A stretch of 64,000 bases of DNA from Kingella sp. (in: b-proteobacteria). Lineage in GTDB: Bacteria; Pseudomonadota; Gammaproteobacteria; Burkholderiales; Neisseriaceae. The stretch covers positions 1-64,000 of the forward strand of contig NZ_JAUMZV010000002.1 of assembly GCF_030527935.1 (NCBI RefSeq), read 5' to 3'. Below are positions 53,179 through 62,275 of the stretch, piece by piece (the first letter of the stretch is position 1; every line of letters starts with the position of its first letter). A program made the translations under genes and the position numbers. The notes below the pieces were generated by a model. The model was not told the DNA's origin. It worked only from the letters and a program-made list of their open reading frames with translations, and ran no database searches.

Positions 53179-54990
53179 ATGAAAAACATCCGCAACATCG
53201 CCATCATCGCCCACGTGGACCACGGCAAAACCACCCTTGTTGACCAACTTTTGCGCCAATCAGGCACATTCCGCGCCAATCAGCAAGTAGAAGAGCGCGT
53301 GATGGACAGCAACGACCTAGAAAAAGAGCGCGGCATCACCATTCTCGCCAAAAACACCGCCATTGAATACAACGGCTACCACATCAACATCGTTGACACC
53401 CCAGGGCACGCCGATTTTGGCGGCGAAGTGGAGCGCGTGCTGGGCATGGTGGATTGCGTGGTGCTGCTGGTGGACGCGCAAGAAGGCCCAATGCCGCAAA
53501 CCCGCTTTGTTACCAAAAAAGCCCTTGCGCTTGGCCTGCGCCCGATTGTGGTCATCAACAAAATTGACAAACCGTCCGCCCGCGCCAGCTGGGTGATAGA
53601 CCAAACCTTTGAATTGTTTGACAGTTTAGGCGCAAGCGATGAGCAACTGGATTTCCCGATTGTGTACGCATCGGGGCTAAGCGGCTTTGCCCGCTTGGAA
53701 GAAGACGGCACCGAAACCGATATGCGCGTGTTGTTTGAAACCATTTTGAAACACACGCCTGAGCCCAGCGGCGATGCTAATGCCCCCTTGCAACTGCAAA
53801 TTTCGCAGTTGGATTACGACAACTACACAGGTCGCCTTGGCATCGGGCGCATTTTGAACGGCAAAATCCGCCCTGGGATGCAAGTTGCCGTGATGAACCA
53901 CGAAAACCAAGTCGCCACAGGGCGCATCAACCAGCTACTAGGCTTTAAAGGCTTGGAGCGCGTGCCGCAAGATGAAGCCGAAGCGGGCGATATTGTGATT
54001 ATTTCGGGCATTGACGAAATCGGCATCGGCGTAACCATTTGCGATAAAGAAAACCCCGTGGGTGTGCCGATGTTGAGCGTGGACGAGCCGACTTTGACCA
54101 TGGACTTTATGGTAAACACCAGCCCGCTGGCGGGCACAGAAGGCAAATTTGTTACCAGCCGCCAAATCCGCGACCGCCTAACCCGCGAACTGCTCACCAA
54201 CGTGGCGTTGCGCGTGGAAGACACCGCCGATGCCGATGTATTCCGCGTGTCGGGGCGCGGCGAATTGCATTTGACCATTTTGCTGGAAAATATGCGTCGC
54301 GAAGGCTTTGAATTGGCAGTCGGCAAACCGCGCGTGGTGTACCGCGATATTGACGGGCAAAAATGCGAGCCGTATGAAAATCTGACCGTGGACGTGCCCG
54401 ATGAAAACCAAGGCGCGGTGATGGAAGAACTCGGTCGCCGCCGTGGCGAGCTGACCAACATGGAAAGCGATGGCAACGGGCGCACCCGCTTGGAATACCA
54501 CATTCCCGCGCGCGGCTTGATTGGTTTCCAAGGCGAATTTATGACGCTGACGCGCGGCACAGGCTTGATGAGCCACGTGTTCGACGACTACGGCCCGGTC
54601 AAACCCGATATGCCCGGCCGCCACAACGGTGTGCTGGTGTCGCAAGAGCAGGGCGAAGCGGTGGCGTATGCGCTGTGGAATCTGGAAGACCGCGGGCGAA
54701 TGTTTGTGTCGCCCAACGACAAAATCTACGAAGGCATGATTATCGGCATTCACAGCCGCGACAACGATTTGGTGGTGAACCCGCTCAAAGGCAAAAAGCT
54801 CACCAACGTGCGCGCCAGCGGCACAGACGAAGCCGTGCGCCTAACCACGCCAATCAAGCTGACGCTGGAAGGCGCGGTGGAGTTTATTGACGATGATGAA
54901 CTGGTGGAGATTACGCCCGTGTCCATTCGCCTGCGCAAACGCTATTTGAGCGAGCTGGAACGCCGTCGGCATTTTAAAAAGCTGGATTGA
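53179..54990 (+). CDS. typA: Ribosome-associated GTPase TypA/BipA
   Basis: 603 residues. Translational GTPase acting in 50S assembly and stress adaptation. G1 AHVDHGKTTL (about 11-20), switch I/G2 with KERGITILAKN, G3 DTPGHADFGG, G4 NKIDKP. EF-G-like domains III and V follow, then the BipA-specific C-terminus (SPNDKIYEGMIIGIHSRDNDLVVNPLKGKKLTNVRASG). The ATG at 53179 is the family start; the open frame continues upstream through DUS-bearing DNA. Confidence 0.97.
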   Translation: MKNIRNIAIIAHVDHGKTTLVDQLLRQSGTFRANQQVEERVMDSNDLEKERGITILAKNTAIEYNGYHINIVDTPGHADFGGEVERVLGMVDCVVLLVDAQEGPMPQTRFVTKKALALGLRPIVVINKIDKPSARASWVIDQTFELFDSLGASDEQLDFPIVYASGLSGFARLEEDGTETDMRVLFETILKHTPEPSGDANAPLQLQISQLDYDNYTGRLGIGRILNGKIRPGMQVAVMNHENQVATGRINQLLGFKGLERVPQDEAEAGDIVIISGIDEIGIGVTICDKENPVGVPMLSVDEPTLTMDFMVNTSPLAGTEGKFVTSRQIRDRLTRELLTNVALRVEDTADADVFRVSGRGELHLTILLENMRREGFELAVGKPRVVYRDIDGQKCEPYENLTVDVPDENQGAVMEELGRRRGELTNMESDGNGRTRLEYHIPARGLIGFQGEFMTLTRGTGLMSHVFDDYGPVKPDMPGRHNGVLVSQEQGEAVAYALWNLEDRGRMFVSPNDKIYEGMIIGIHSRDNDLVVNPLKGKKLTNVRASGTDEAVRLTTPIKLTLEGAVEFIDDDELVEITPVSIRLRKRYLSELERRRHFKKLD

Positions 54991-55024
54991 TTGAGCAGCA
55001 GATGGCATCCGATTGAAGCCGCTT

Positions 55025-55067
55025 AAAGGCAGCCTGAAAATGGTTTTTTACCGTTTCAGGCTGCTTT
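55025..55067 (+). terminator. Inverted DUS pair after typA
   Basis: AAGGCAGCCTGAAAA and TTTCAGGCTGCTTTTT, loop of about 14 bases, ending in a T run. Confidence 0.7.
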
Positions 55068-55081
55068 TTGTTTTTCAGGCT

Positions 55082-55306
55082 GAAACCTTTACAAAATCCT
55101 AGAAGCAGCCTGCGTAGCGAAGCGAAGCGGAGTTGCGAAGCTAAAAATAAGAAATGCCGTCATTCACGCGTAGGCGGGAATCTTGTCTGATATTCATAAA
55201 TTTATGAGAAAACAATATATTGTGTGAGTTCAGCCAAGATTCCCGCCTATGTGGGAATGACGGACGTTACTATTTCTTGTTGTGTTTTGGTTTTTGCAAA
55301 GATTTC
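55082..55306. repeat. NIME-like mosaic repeat with two dRS3-type units
   Basis: Bounded by GAAACCTTTACAAAAT and TTTTTGCAAAGATTTC. dRS3 at 55239-55258 is intact; the one at 55162-55181 has ATTCAC in place of ATTCCC. The left part shares GTAGCGAAGCGGAGTTGCGA-type sequence with 12399-12645. Confidence 0.75.
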
Positions 55307-55675
55307 AGGCTGCCTTTTATCTAAGCCAGCGCACGGCTTGCAAGCAAGCCGTAGGGGGCGCGGGTTGGCATTTCAGGCTGCCAAGCATTTGCACCCGCGT
55401 TTTAGCCTTGCAAAAGGCAGCTTGAAAAAAAGGATGCTTCGTTCGGCTGAATGTTGTGGAGACGGCAGTAGCATTAAACATTCGTGAATAGTTAGGCAGC
55501 CTGAAACCTTGGCAAAGCCTGCAACCGATGGAACGTCGGCGGCTCGCCGACATCGTAGCAAATCAGAAATCAGATATTTAATAAGCAATTTTGGCGGCGA
55601 GCCGTCGCCGCTCCATGGCGTTTCAGGCTGCCTATGTTTACACGATTATGCAGCCTGAAATCCAGTCCATCCAGC
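55307..55675. other. Intergenic gap before rsmE terminator
   Basis: No gene. Palindrome ACGGCTTGCAAGCAAGCCGT (55333-55352), several DUS and two GGCGGCGAGCCGTCGCCGC-type repeats (about 55527-55555 and 55592-55614). Confidence 0.6.
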
Positions 55676-55678
55676 AAA

Positions 55679-55707
55679 AAACCGTTTGGCGGCATACCAA
55701 ACGGTTT
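55679..55707 (-). terminator. AAACCGTTTGG hairpin terminator for rsmE
   Basis: 11-bp perfect stem AAACCGTTTGG / CCAAACGGTTT with a 7-base loop; T runs on both strands. The same stem follows the minus-strand lipoprotein gene at 59277-59305, so this is a repeated terminator cassette. Confidence 0.85.
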
Positions 55708-55780
55708 GTTTTTTCAGGCTGCCTATTGCTTCACCCAATCAGGCAGCCTGAAATCCCCCAATCCCATCATCCCACCCCAA

Positions 55781-56503
55781 TCAAAAATCCCCCCACAACA
55801 CCTGCATCGCTGCCATCGCTGCCATCGCCGCCGTTTCGGTGCGCAGCACGCGCTTGCCAAGCGTGATGGTTTGCACGCCTGCTGCCAGCGCGGCTTGTTC
55901 TTCGGCGGGTGTCCAGCCGCCTTCGGGACCTATCATCAGGCGCAGCGATTGCGGCGCGGGGGCGATGTCGCGCAGGGTGGTGGCGCGGTGCAGGCTCATC
56001 ATTAGGTGCGGCTCGTGGCGCAGCATTTGGCGCAGGTAGTCGGCAAACGACACGATGGGCTGCACGGTGGGCACGATGCTGCGCCCGCTTTGTTCGCAGG
56101 CGGCGATGGCAATGTCTTGCCAGCGTTGCACGCGCTTGTCGGCACGCTCGCCGCTAAGCCGCACCACGCAGCGTTCGCTAATTATCGGCTGGATGGCGTG
56201 CACGCCCAGCTCTACGCTTTTTTGCAGGGTGAAGTCCATGCGCTCGCCGCTGGAAATGGCTTGGACTAGGGTGATTTTGAGCGGGCTTTCGTTTTCAGGC
56301 TGCCTTTGCGCGGTGATGTGGCATTGGGCGTGGCGTTTGCCGATTTCTTGCAAGGTGGCGGCAAAATCGGTGCCTGTGCCGTTAAACAGCGTGATGCTGT
56401 CGCCCGCGTTCAGCCGCAGCACATGAATATGGCGGATGATGTTGTCGGGCAGGTTGAGCGTGGTGTGGGGGGCGAGCGCGGTGGGGAGATAGAAGCGTGG
56501 CAT
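55781..56503 (-). CDS. rsmE: 16S rRNA m3U1498 methyltransferase
   Basis: 240 residues, SPOUT fold. N-terminal PUA-like part (MPRFYLPTALAPHTTLNLPDNIIRHIHVLRLNAGDSITLFNG), then VQAISSGERMDFTLQKSVELGVHAIQPIISERCVV, and the knot motif LMIGPEGGWTPAEEQAAL ... ITLGKRVLRTETAAMAAM. Methylates U1498 of 16S rRNA with SAM. Divergent from the IMPase-family gene across about 50 bp. Confidence 0.96.
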   Translation of the reverse strand: MPRFYLPTALAPHTTLNLPDNIIRHIHVLRLNAGDSITLFNGTGTDFAATLQEIGKRHAQCHITAQRQPENESPLKITLVQAISSGERMDFTLQKSVELGVHAIQPIISERCVVRLSGERADKRVQRWQDIAIAACEQSGRSIVPTVQPIVSFADYLRQMLRHEPHLMMSLHRATTLRDIAPAPQSLRLMIGPEGGWTPAEEQAALAAGVQTITLGKRVLRTETAAMAAMAAMQVLWGDF

Positions 56504-56554
56504 AACGTAAGGATATGTTAAAATTGCGTTCCCAACATTTTACCAAAAGCCGCT

Positions 56555-57352
56555 ATGAAACCGATGACCTTGTTGCACGACTTAATCCGCGATGTGGCGG
56601 CAAATGAAATCATGCCGTATTTTTTGCGCGTGCAAAGTGCGCGTAAGGAAGATGGCAGCGTGTTGTCGCAGGCGGATTTGGCGGCGCAGGCAAAATTGGT
56701 TTTCAGGCTGCCGCAAATCATTGCTGCGCCTGTCTTGGGCGAAGAAATGACCGCCGCCGAGCAGCGGGCTTTGTGGGCGCAGCACGCGCATTCGGGCTTG
56801 TGGGTAATAGACCCGATTGATGGCACGAATAATTTTGTGAACGGGCTGCCGCATTTTGCGGTGTCTATTGCGTATGTGGCGCAGGGCAGGGCGCAGTTGG
56901 GCGCGATTTTTAACCCGATAAGCGGCGAATTGTTTTCGGCGGAACGCGGCGGAGGGGCGTTTTTAAACGATACGCGTTTGCCGTTGCGCTGTGTGCCGAA
57001 AAAATTGCACGAAGCCTTGGCGGGCGTGGATGTGAAGCGGCTGCGCTCGGCAAGGCTGGCAAACAGCATCAACCATTTTGCGCCGTTTGGCACGCTGCGC
57101 TGCTTGGGCAGCAGCACGCTGGATTGGTGCTATTTGGCGGCGGGGCGGCTGGATGTGTATTTGCACGGCGGGCAAAATTTGTGGGACTACGCGGCGGGCG
57201 CGTTGATTTTGGAAGAAGCGGGCGGGCTGCTTGCCACGCTGGAAGGCGATGATTTTTGGAGCGGCTTGCACGCGTTTAAACGCTCGGCGGTGGCGGCGGT
57301 GCAGCCTGAATTGTTTGAAAAATGGCTGGGGTGGATTAGGAAGAATCAGTAG
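56555..57352 (+). CDS. Inositol monophosphatase family protein
   Basis: 265 residues, Mg-dependent phosphatase fold. Metal motifs: GEEMTA (about 62), DPIDGTNNFVNGLPHFAVSIA (about 89-109) and WDYAAGALILEEAGG (about 210). The family includes SuhB, CysQ and similar enzymes; sequence alone does not settle the substrate. Starts 52 bp from rsmE in the opposite direction. Confidence 0.88.
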   Translation: MKPMTLLHDLIRDVAANEIMPYFLRVQSARKEDGSVLSQADLAAQAKLVFRLPQIIAAPVLGEEMTAAEQRALWAQHAHSGLWVIDPIDGTNNFVNGLPHFAVSIAYVAQGRAQLGAIFNPISGELFSAERGGGAFLNDTRLPLRCVPKKLHEALAGVDVKRLRSARLANSINHFAPFGTLRCLGSSTLDWCYLAAGRLDVYLHGGQNLWDYAAGALILEEAGGLLATLEGDDFWSGLHAFKRSAVAAVQPELFEKWLGWIRKNQ

Positions 57353-57395
57353 TAGAGCGGTTTCAGGCTGCCTTTGGGCAAACAAGGAGAACAAA

Positions 57396-57719
57396 ATGGA
57401 TTTGATGGACGAAATCGTCATCCGCTTTCATCTTTTGGTGGCATTGTTTGCCGCCTTGGGCTTGATGAACCATTTTAGCTGGCCGCGCCTGCTCGCCTGC
57501 CTTGTTTACGCGCTGGGCTACGGCTTTATCCTGCTGTGGCTCAACGAGCAAAACCACCGCATGATGGTGTATGTGGTCAGCCTGCTGGGCGCGGCGTTTG
57601 CGCTGTATCACGCGATGGCGTGGATGAACGAACCCCATCCCAACCCACCCACGCTGATGGAGCAATATCAGCAACTGCAACAGCAAAAGCCCCCGCCCAG
57701 CGCATCGCCAGCGCAGTAG
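57396..57719 (+). CDS. Small membrane protein, unknown function
   Basis: 107 residues from the ATG at 57396 (AAGGAGAA upstream). Three hydrophobic segments (LLVALFAALGLM, LLACLVYALGYGFILLWL, MVYVVSLLGAAFALYHAMAW) and a polar Gln/Pro-rich tail. Family not recognised. It follows the IMPase-family gene by 43 bp and may be co-transcribed. Confidence 0.7.
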   Translation: MDLMDEIVIRFHLLVALFAALGLMNHFSWPRLLACLVYALGYGFILLWLNEQNHRMMVYVVSLLGAAFALYHAMAWMNEPHPNPPTLMEQYQQLQQQKPPPSASPAQ

Positions 57720-58168
57720 CGTTTATCGCCCGCGTGATGCGCGTCGTTTATTTTCAGGCTGCTTAATGCGCCCCAAAGGCAGCCTGAAAACCGAAACAGA
57801 GTTGCGAGATGGAAAACCGCGTGCGTGGCAAAGCCACACCCCCTACAACCCACACAAAAAAGGCAGCCTGAAAGTGGAACGTCGGTGGCTCGCCGACACA
57901 TCGCCATCCGCTCACACCTGCCCATTTGGCGACGAACCATTGCCGCGCCAAGCAAAGGCAGCCTGAAAACATCGCCGCTGGCAACAAGCTGCATCAATGA
58001 AACATTCTGCACCCTGTTCCTTCTCCCGCTGGCGGAGAAGGCTAGGATGCGGGCAGTAGGCAAATTAAACCAACATCTTAACCTGCCCCCACCAGCGAAA
58101 ACAAAATTTCAGGCTGCCTATCACCCCAAAGGCAGCCTGAAAACCACCCCCCACACGAAAGAACACCC
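57720..58168. other. Intergenic gap before tsaD
   Basis: No gene supported. DUS in several places, GTGGCAAAGCCACACCCCCT- and GGCTCGCCGACA-type repeats (57826-57900), and a TTCTCCCGCTGGCGGAGAAG unit (about 58020-58040) related to 13591-13664. Confidence 0.6.
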
Positions 58169-59254
58169 ATGCTCATCCTTGGAATTGAATCATCCTGCGA
58201 CGAAACAGGCATCGCTCTATACGACACCGAGCGCGGTCTCATCGCCAACCAACTGCACACCCAAATGGCGATGCACGCCGAATACGGCGGCGTCGTGCCC
58301 GAACTCGCCAGCCGCGACCACATCCGCCGCCTTGTGCCGCTCACCCAAGCCGCGCTGGGCGAAGCCCACGCCGATTACGCCGACATTGATGCCATCGCCT
58401 ACACGCAAGGGCCAGGCTTGGGCGGCGCGTTGCTGGCGGGCGCAGCCTATGCCAACGGCTTGGCACTCGCGCTGGGCAAGCCCGTGCTGCCCGTGCATCA
58501 TTTGGAAGGGCATTTGCTCTCGCCCCTGCTGGCGGAGAACAAGCCCGAGTTTCCGTTTGTCGCCCTGCTGGTGTCGGGCGGGCACACGCAATTTATGGCG
58601 GTGCGCGGCTTTGGCGATTACGAACTCTTAGGCGAAACGGTAGACGATGCCGTAGGCGAAGCCTTTGATAAAACAGGCAAACTGCTCGGGCTGCGCTACC
58701 CTGCAGGCGCAGAATTATCCCAGCTTGCCAAGCTCGGGCAGCCTGAAATCTTCCATTTTCCCCGCCCCATGCTGCATTCCAAAGACCTACAAATGAGCTT
58801 TTCGGGGCTAAAAACCGCCATCCTAACCGCCGTAGAAAAAACCCGCGCCGAGCTGGGCTTGCCCCACGATGCGCCGCTGCCCGAAGCCACGCGCAACAAC
58901 ATCTGCCGCGCCTTTCAAGACGCGGTGGTGGACGTGCTCGCCGCCAAAGCGCAAACCGCGCTGTTGCAAACAGGCTTTCGCCGCTTGGTGGTGGCAGGCG
59001 GCGTGGGTGCAAACTGGAAGCTGCGCGAAGTATTAGGCAGCCTGAAAATCCAAACCCACACCAAAGCCGCGCCCGAAGCCGTGCAAACCTATTTCCCACC
59101 GCTCGCCTTGTGCACCGACAACGGCGCAATGATTGCCTTTGCGGGCGCAATGCGCTTGCAACACGGCATTCAGGCTGCCCAAGCAGCGGGCGCGTTTGAT
59201 GTAAAACCGCGCTGGGCGTTGAGCGAATTGATGCGCGGGGCAAAGGCAGCCTGA
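58169..59254 (+). CDS. tsaD: tRNA N6-adenosine threonylcarbamoyltransferase
   Basis: 361 residues. Universal enzyme making t6A37 in ANN-reading tRNAs with TsaB/TsaC/TsaE. Start ILGIESSCDETGIALYD; metal-binding HHLEGHL (about 110-116); VSGGHTQFMAV, GEAFDKTGKLLG and CTDNGAMIAFAG near the end. A DUS is read in frame as LGSLKI. Confidence 0.97.
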   Translation: MLILGIESSCDETGIALYDTERGLIANQLHTQMAMHAEYGGVVPELASRDHIRRLVPLTQAALGEAHADYADIDAIAYTQGPGLGGALLAGAAYANGLALALGKPVLPVHHLEGHLLSPLLAENKPEFPFVALLVSGGHTQFMAVRGFGDYELLGETVDDAVGEAFDKTGKLLGLRYPAGAELSQLAKLGQPEIFHFPRPMLHSKDLQMSFSGLKTAILTAVEKTRAELGLPHDAPLPEATRNNICRAFQDAVVDVLAAKAQTALLQTGFRRLVVAGGVGANWKLREVLGSLKIQTHTKAAPEAVQTYFPPLALCTDNGAMIAFAGAMRLQHGIQAAQAAGAFDVKPRWALSELMRGAKAA

Positions 59255-59276
59255 AAACCAATCATCCAGCAATAAA

Positions 59277-59305
59277 AAACCGTTTGGCGTAATACCAAAC
59301 GGTTT
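59277..59305 (-). terminator. AAACCGTTTGG hairpin terminator between convergent genes
   Basis: 11-bp stem with loop CGTAATA. The minus strand has a T run, so it best serves the lipoprotein gene that ends at 59334. Confidence 0.85.
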
Positions 59306-59333
59306 ATGGTTTCAGGCTGCCTTTATTGGCGCA

Positions 59334-59900
59334 CTACTGCGCGCGCGTAATTTGGTAAACCCCTGATAAATCATAAATTCTATACCGCGCAGATTCGTGT
59401 CGCCCGTTGCCTGCGTAGCTCAACACAAGGGCTTGTTTTTTGGCGTAATCCGTCCAGCCGATAAACAAGCCGCTGTGTTCTGCGTTGTGGTAGCTGTAAT
59501 TGATGTAATACAGCCAATCGCCTGCGCGGATTTGGTTGGGCGCGGCGTAGGGGCCTGATTTTTTGCTTTGGTAGGTGGTTTGGCGCAGGATGCGCGGCAC
59601 GCCTGCTTTGGTGAAGATGTGGTCAAGATAGTCCCAGCAGCTGCCGCGCACGACTGTGCCGTTGTCTAGCGTGGCGCGGCGGGCTTCGTATAACACGTTG
59701 CGGGTTTTGCCCGATGTGCTTTGTTCGGCTTGCAGCAGCAGCCCAAGCGTGTCCACTTCGCTCAGTTCGGGGGTAACGGGGCGGCTGGCGCGGGCGGTTT
59801 GGCTGGCTTTGCGGGGTTTGTGGTGGCTGGTTTTGTGTGGTGTGGGCGCGGCGCAGGCGGCGAGCAGGCTGGCGCAAATAAGGAGAGCGATTTTGTTCAT
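59334..59900 (-). CDS. Lipoprotein with NlpC/P60-like cysteine-peptidase fold
   Basis: 188 residues from the ATG at 59900. Signal with lipobox LAAC (Cys at about 16), a basic Lys/His/Arg-rich linker, then a domain with GSCWDYLDHIF (likely nucleophile Cys), RAGDWLYYINY and EHSGLFIGW (likely catalytic His). That order fits NlpC/P60 or CHAP enzymes that cut peptidoglycan peptides. The exact subfamily is not certain. Confidence 0.75.
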   Translation of the reverse strand: MNKIALLICASLLAACAAPTPHKTSHHKPRKASQTARASRPVTPELSEVDTLGLLLQAEQSTSGKTRNVLYEARRATLDNGTVVRGSCWDYLDHIFTKAGVPRILRQTTYQSKKSGPYAAPNQIRAGDWLYYINYSYHNAEHSGLFIGWTDYAKKQALVLSYAGNGRHESARYRIYDLSGVYQITRAQ

Positions 59901-60101
59901 GTTTACATTTGATAACGGCGTGTTAAAAAAAGCATATTTTGGCAGCATTTGGCGGGTGGATAAAGGCTGCGCGGGGATAAAAAATGTTAAAATCGCGCCC
60001 AATCAATCTATTCTGTTTTCAGGCTGCCTTGATGGTGTGGGGCAGCCTGAAAACTGTTTAACAATCATTTTCAGACTGCTGTAAACAGTATCAACAGATA
60101 T

Positions 60102-60195
60102 AAACCTTGGCAAAAACCTAATTTCCCAACCTGCGCTATGCGTTAAAGCAGATTCCCGCCTGCGCGGGAATGACGGCATTTTAGGTTGTGGAAAC
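60102..60195. repeat. Degenerate NIME-like repeat with one dRS3
   Basis: AAACCTTGGCAAAAACC start, dRS3 ATTCCCGCCTGCGCGGGAAT at 60152-60171, right end decayed (GGAAACGTTT). Confidence 0.6.
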
Positions 60196-60225
60196 GTTTT
60201 AGGCAGCCTGAAACGTGTTTAAAAA

Positions 60226-60330
60226 TATAGTTGATTAAAATTGCAATGATACGGCGTTGCCAACGCCCTTATGTACGATTTGTACACGGCGGGTATTGTC
60301 GCCTTGTCTCATTTTATTTTAATCAACTAT
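60226..60330. repeat. Correia-like element, short form (copy B)
   Basis: About 105 bp with a perfect 14-bp TIR ATAGTTGATTAAAA / TTTTAATCAACTAT. Interior similar to copy A (TTGCAATGATAC, CCAACGC, GTACACGGCGGG, GTCGCCTTGTCTCAT). 81 bp before the etfQO start. Confidence 0.8.
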
Positions 60331-60411
60331 CACTTTCAGGCTGCGGAAAACCGCATCAATCCACAAGCATAAAGGCAGCCTGAAAACGCATAATCAACAA
60401 GGAATCCAACC

Positions 60412-62067
60412 ATGAACCAAACTGAACGCGATGCGATGCAATACGATGTGGTAATTGTGGGCGCGGGCGTGGCGGGCTTGTCTGCCGCGATTAAATTGAA
60501 GCAGCTGGCGGCGGGCGCGGGGCGCGACATCAGCGTGTGCGTGCTGGAAAAGGGCAGCGAAGTGGGGGCGCATATTGTGTCGGGCGCGGTGTTTGACCCG
60601 ATTGCGCTCAACGAATTGCTGCCCAACTGGCGCGAGCTGGATGCGCCGCTCACCCGCGCCGTTAGCGAAGACGAAACCCTGTTTTTAACCGCCGAACGCG
60701 CTTTCAGGCTGCCTGTTACCCCCAATTTTGACAACCAAGGCAACTACATCATCAGCTTGGGGCTGCTGTGCCGCTGGCTGGCGGAGCAGGCGGAGTGCTT
60801 GGGCGTGGAAATTTACGCGGGATTTGCCGCAACCGAATTGCTGTTCCATGCCGATGGCAGCATCAAAGGCGTGGCAACGGGCAACATGGGGGTGGGCAAG
60901 GATGGCGCGCCCACGGCAAATTTCCAAGCGGGCATGGAATTGCACGCGCAGCAAACGCTGTTTGCCGAAGGCGCGCGCGGCTCGCTCACGCAGCAAGTCA
61001 TCGCCCAATTTGCGCTAGACCGCGATTGCCAGCCGCAAACTTATGGCTTGGGCATCAAAGAGATATGGGAAGTGCCGCCCGAGCAATGCCATGCGGGGCG
61101 CGTGCAGCACACCGTGGGCTATCCGCTGGATTGGCGCACCTATGGCGGCGCGTTTGTTTACCATTTGGACAACAACCAAATCGCGCTGGGCATGGTGGTG
61201 GGGCTGGATTACCAAAACCCCTATCTGTCGCCGTTTGATGAATTGCAGCGGCTGAAATTGCACCCCGAAATCCGCAAAATGCTCACAGGCGGGCGGCGCG
61301 TGGCGTATGGGGCGCGGGCGTTGGTGGAAGGCGGTTTGCAGAGTTTGCCGCATCTGGCGTTTGCCGGCGGCGCGTTGATTGGCGACTGCGCGGGCTTTTT
61401 GAACGTGCCGCGCATCAAGGGCGCACACACCGCGATGAAATCCGCCATGCTGGCCGCCGAAGCCATCTTCCCCCTGCTGGATGACTTGGGCGATAGGCAG
61501 CCTGAAAGCGGTAAACAAGCTGATGCCTACGAAACTTTGTTTAAAAACAGTTGGCTGTATCAAGAATTGCATCAAGCGCGCAACATCCGCCCCGCGTTTA
61601 AATGGGGCTTAATCCCCGCCATGATTTATTCGGGCTTGGAATTTTACCTGCTCAAAGGGCGCACGCCGTGGACGCTCAAACACCACGGCACCGACCACGG
61701 CAGCCTGAAAAAAGCCGCCGCCTGCCAGCCGATTGACTACCCCAAGCCCGATGGCACGCTCACTTTTGACCGACTTAGCAGCGTGCAACTGGCAAACGTG
61801 GCGCACGAAGAAAACCAGCCATCGCACCTGCGCCTGCGCCATCCGCGCCTGATGCTGGATGTGAACGCGGCGGAATACGCTTCGCCCGAAACGCGCTACT
61901 GCCCCGCTGGCGTGTATGAAATCGTGCACGACAACGGCGCGGCACGTTTGCAAATCAACGCCGCCAACTGCGTGCATTGCAAAACCTGCGACATCAAAGA
62001 CCCCACGCAAAACATTGAATGGACTTGCCCCGAAGGCGGCGGCGGGGCGAATTATGGGGCGATGTGA
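60412..62067 (+). CDS. Electron transfer flavoprotein-ubiquinone oxidoreductase
   Basis: 551 residues. Passes electrons from ETF to the quinone pool at the inner membrane. FAD motif VVIVGAGVAGLSAAIKL at about 11-27; the ETF-QO segment EKGSEVGAHIVSGAVFDP; a C-terminal [4Fe-4S] ferredoxin-like motif CVHCKTCDIKDPTQNIEWTCPEGGGGANY. AAGGAA before the ATG. The ETF subunits are not in the window. Confidence 0.95.
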   Translation: MNQTERDAMQYDVVIVGAGVAGLSAAIKLKQLAAGAGRDISVCVLEKGSEVGAHIVSGAVFDPIALNELLPNWRELDAPLTRAVSEDETLFLTAERAFRLPVTPNFDNQGNYIISLGLLCRWLAEQAECLGVEIYAGFAATELLFHADGSIKGVATGNMGVGKDGAPTANFQAGMELHAQQTLFAEGARGSLTQQVIAQFALDRDCQPQTYGLGIKEIWEVPPEQCHAGRVQHTVGYPLDWRTYGGAFVYHLDNNQIALGMVVGLDYQNPYLSPFDELQRLKLHPEIRKMLTGGRRVAYGARALVEGGLQSLPHLAFAGGALIGDCAGFLNVPRIKGAHTAMKSAMLAAEAIFPLLDDLGDRQPESGKQADAYETLFKNSWLYQELHQARNIRPAFKWGLIPAMIYSGLEFYLLKGRTPWTLKHHGTDHGSLKKAAACQPIDYPKPDGTLTFDRLSSVQLANVAHEENQPSHLRLRHPRLMLDVNAAEYASPETRYCPAGVYEIVHDNGAARLQINAANCVHCKTCDIKDPTQNIEWTCPEGGGGANYGAM

Positions 62068-62095
62068 TGAGCGATTGAGTTTGCCCAGTGATAAA

Positions 62096-62135
62096 AGGCA
62101 GCCTGAAAACGTGTTTTTCCGTTTTCAGGCTGCCT
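62096..62135 (+). terminator. Inverted DUS pair after etfQO
   Basis: AGGCAGCCTGAAAACG / CGTTTTCAGGCTGCCT with a loop of about 8 bases. Confidence 0.75.
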
Positions 62136-62242
62136 GAAATCTTTGCAAAGCCGAAGTAGGTCGGGCATTTATGCCCATATTTCGTTGTGGCGTATTCAGA
62201 TAAATTAGGTTCGTGTTCGTCGGGCATAAATGCCCGACCTAC
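62136..62242. repeat. NIME-like fragment with two TCGGGCAT palindromes
   Basis: Starts GAAATCTTTGCAAAG, then GTAGGTCGGGCATTTATGCC and, inverted, GGCATAAATGCCCGACCTAC about 40 bp later. No dRS3. Same module as the right half of 12399-12645. Confidence 0.7.
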
Positions 62243-62275
62243 CGATGAAGCGAGAACTCGTTTTCAGGCTGCCTT

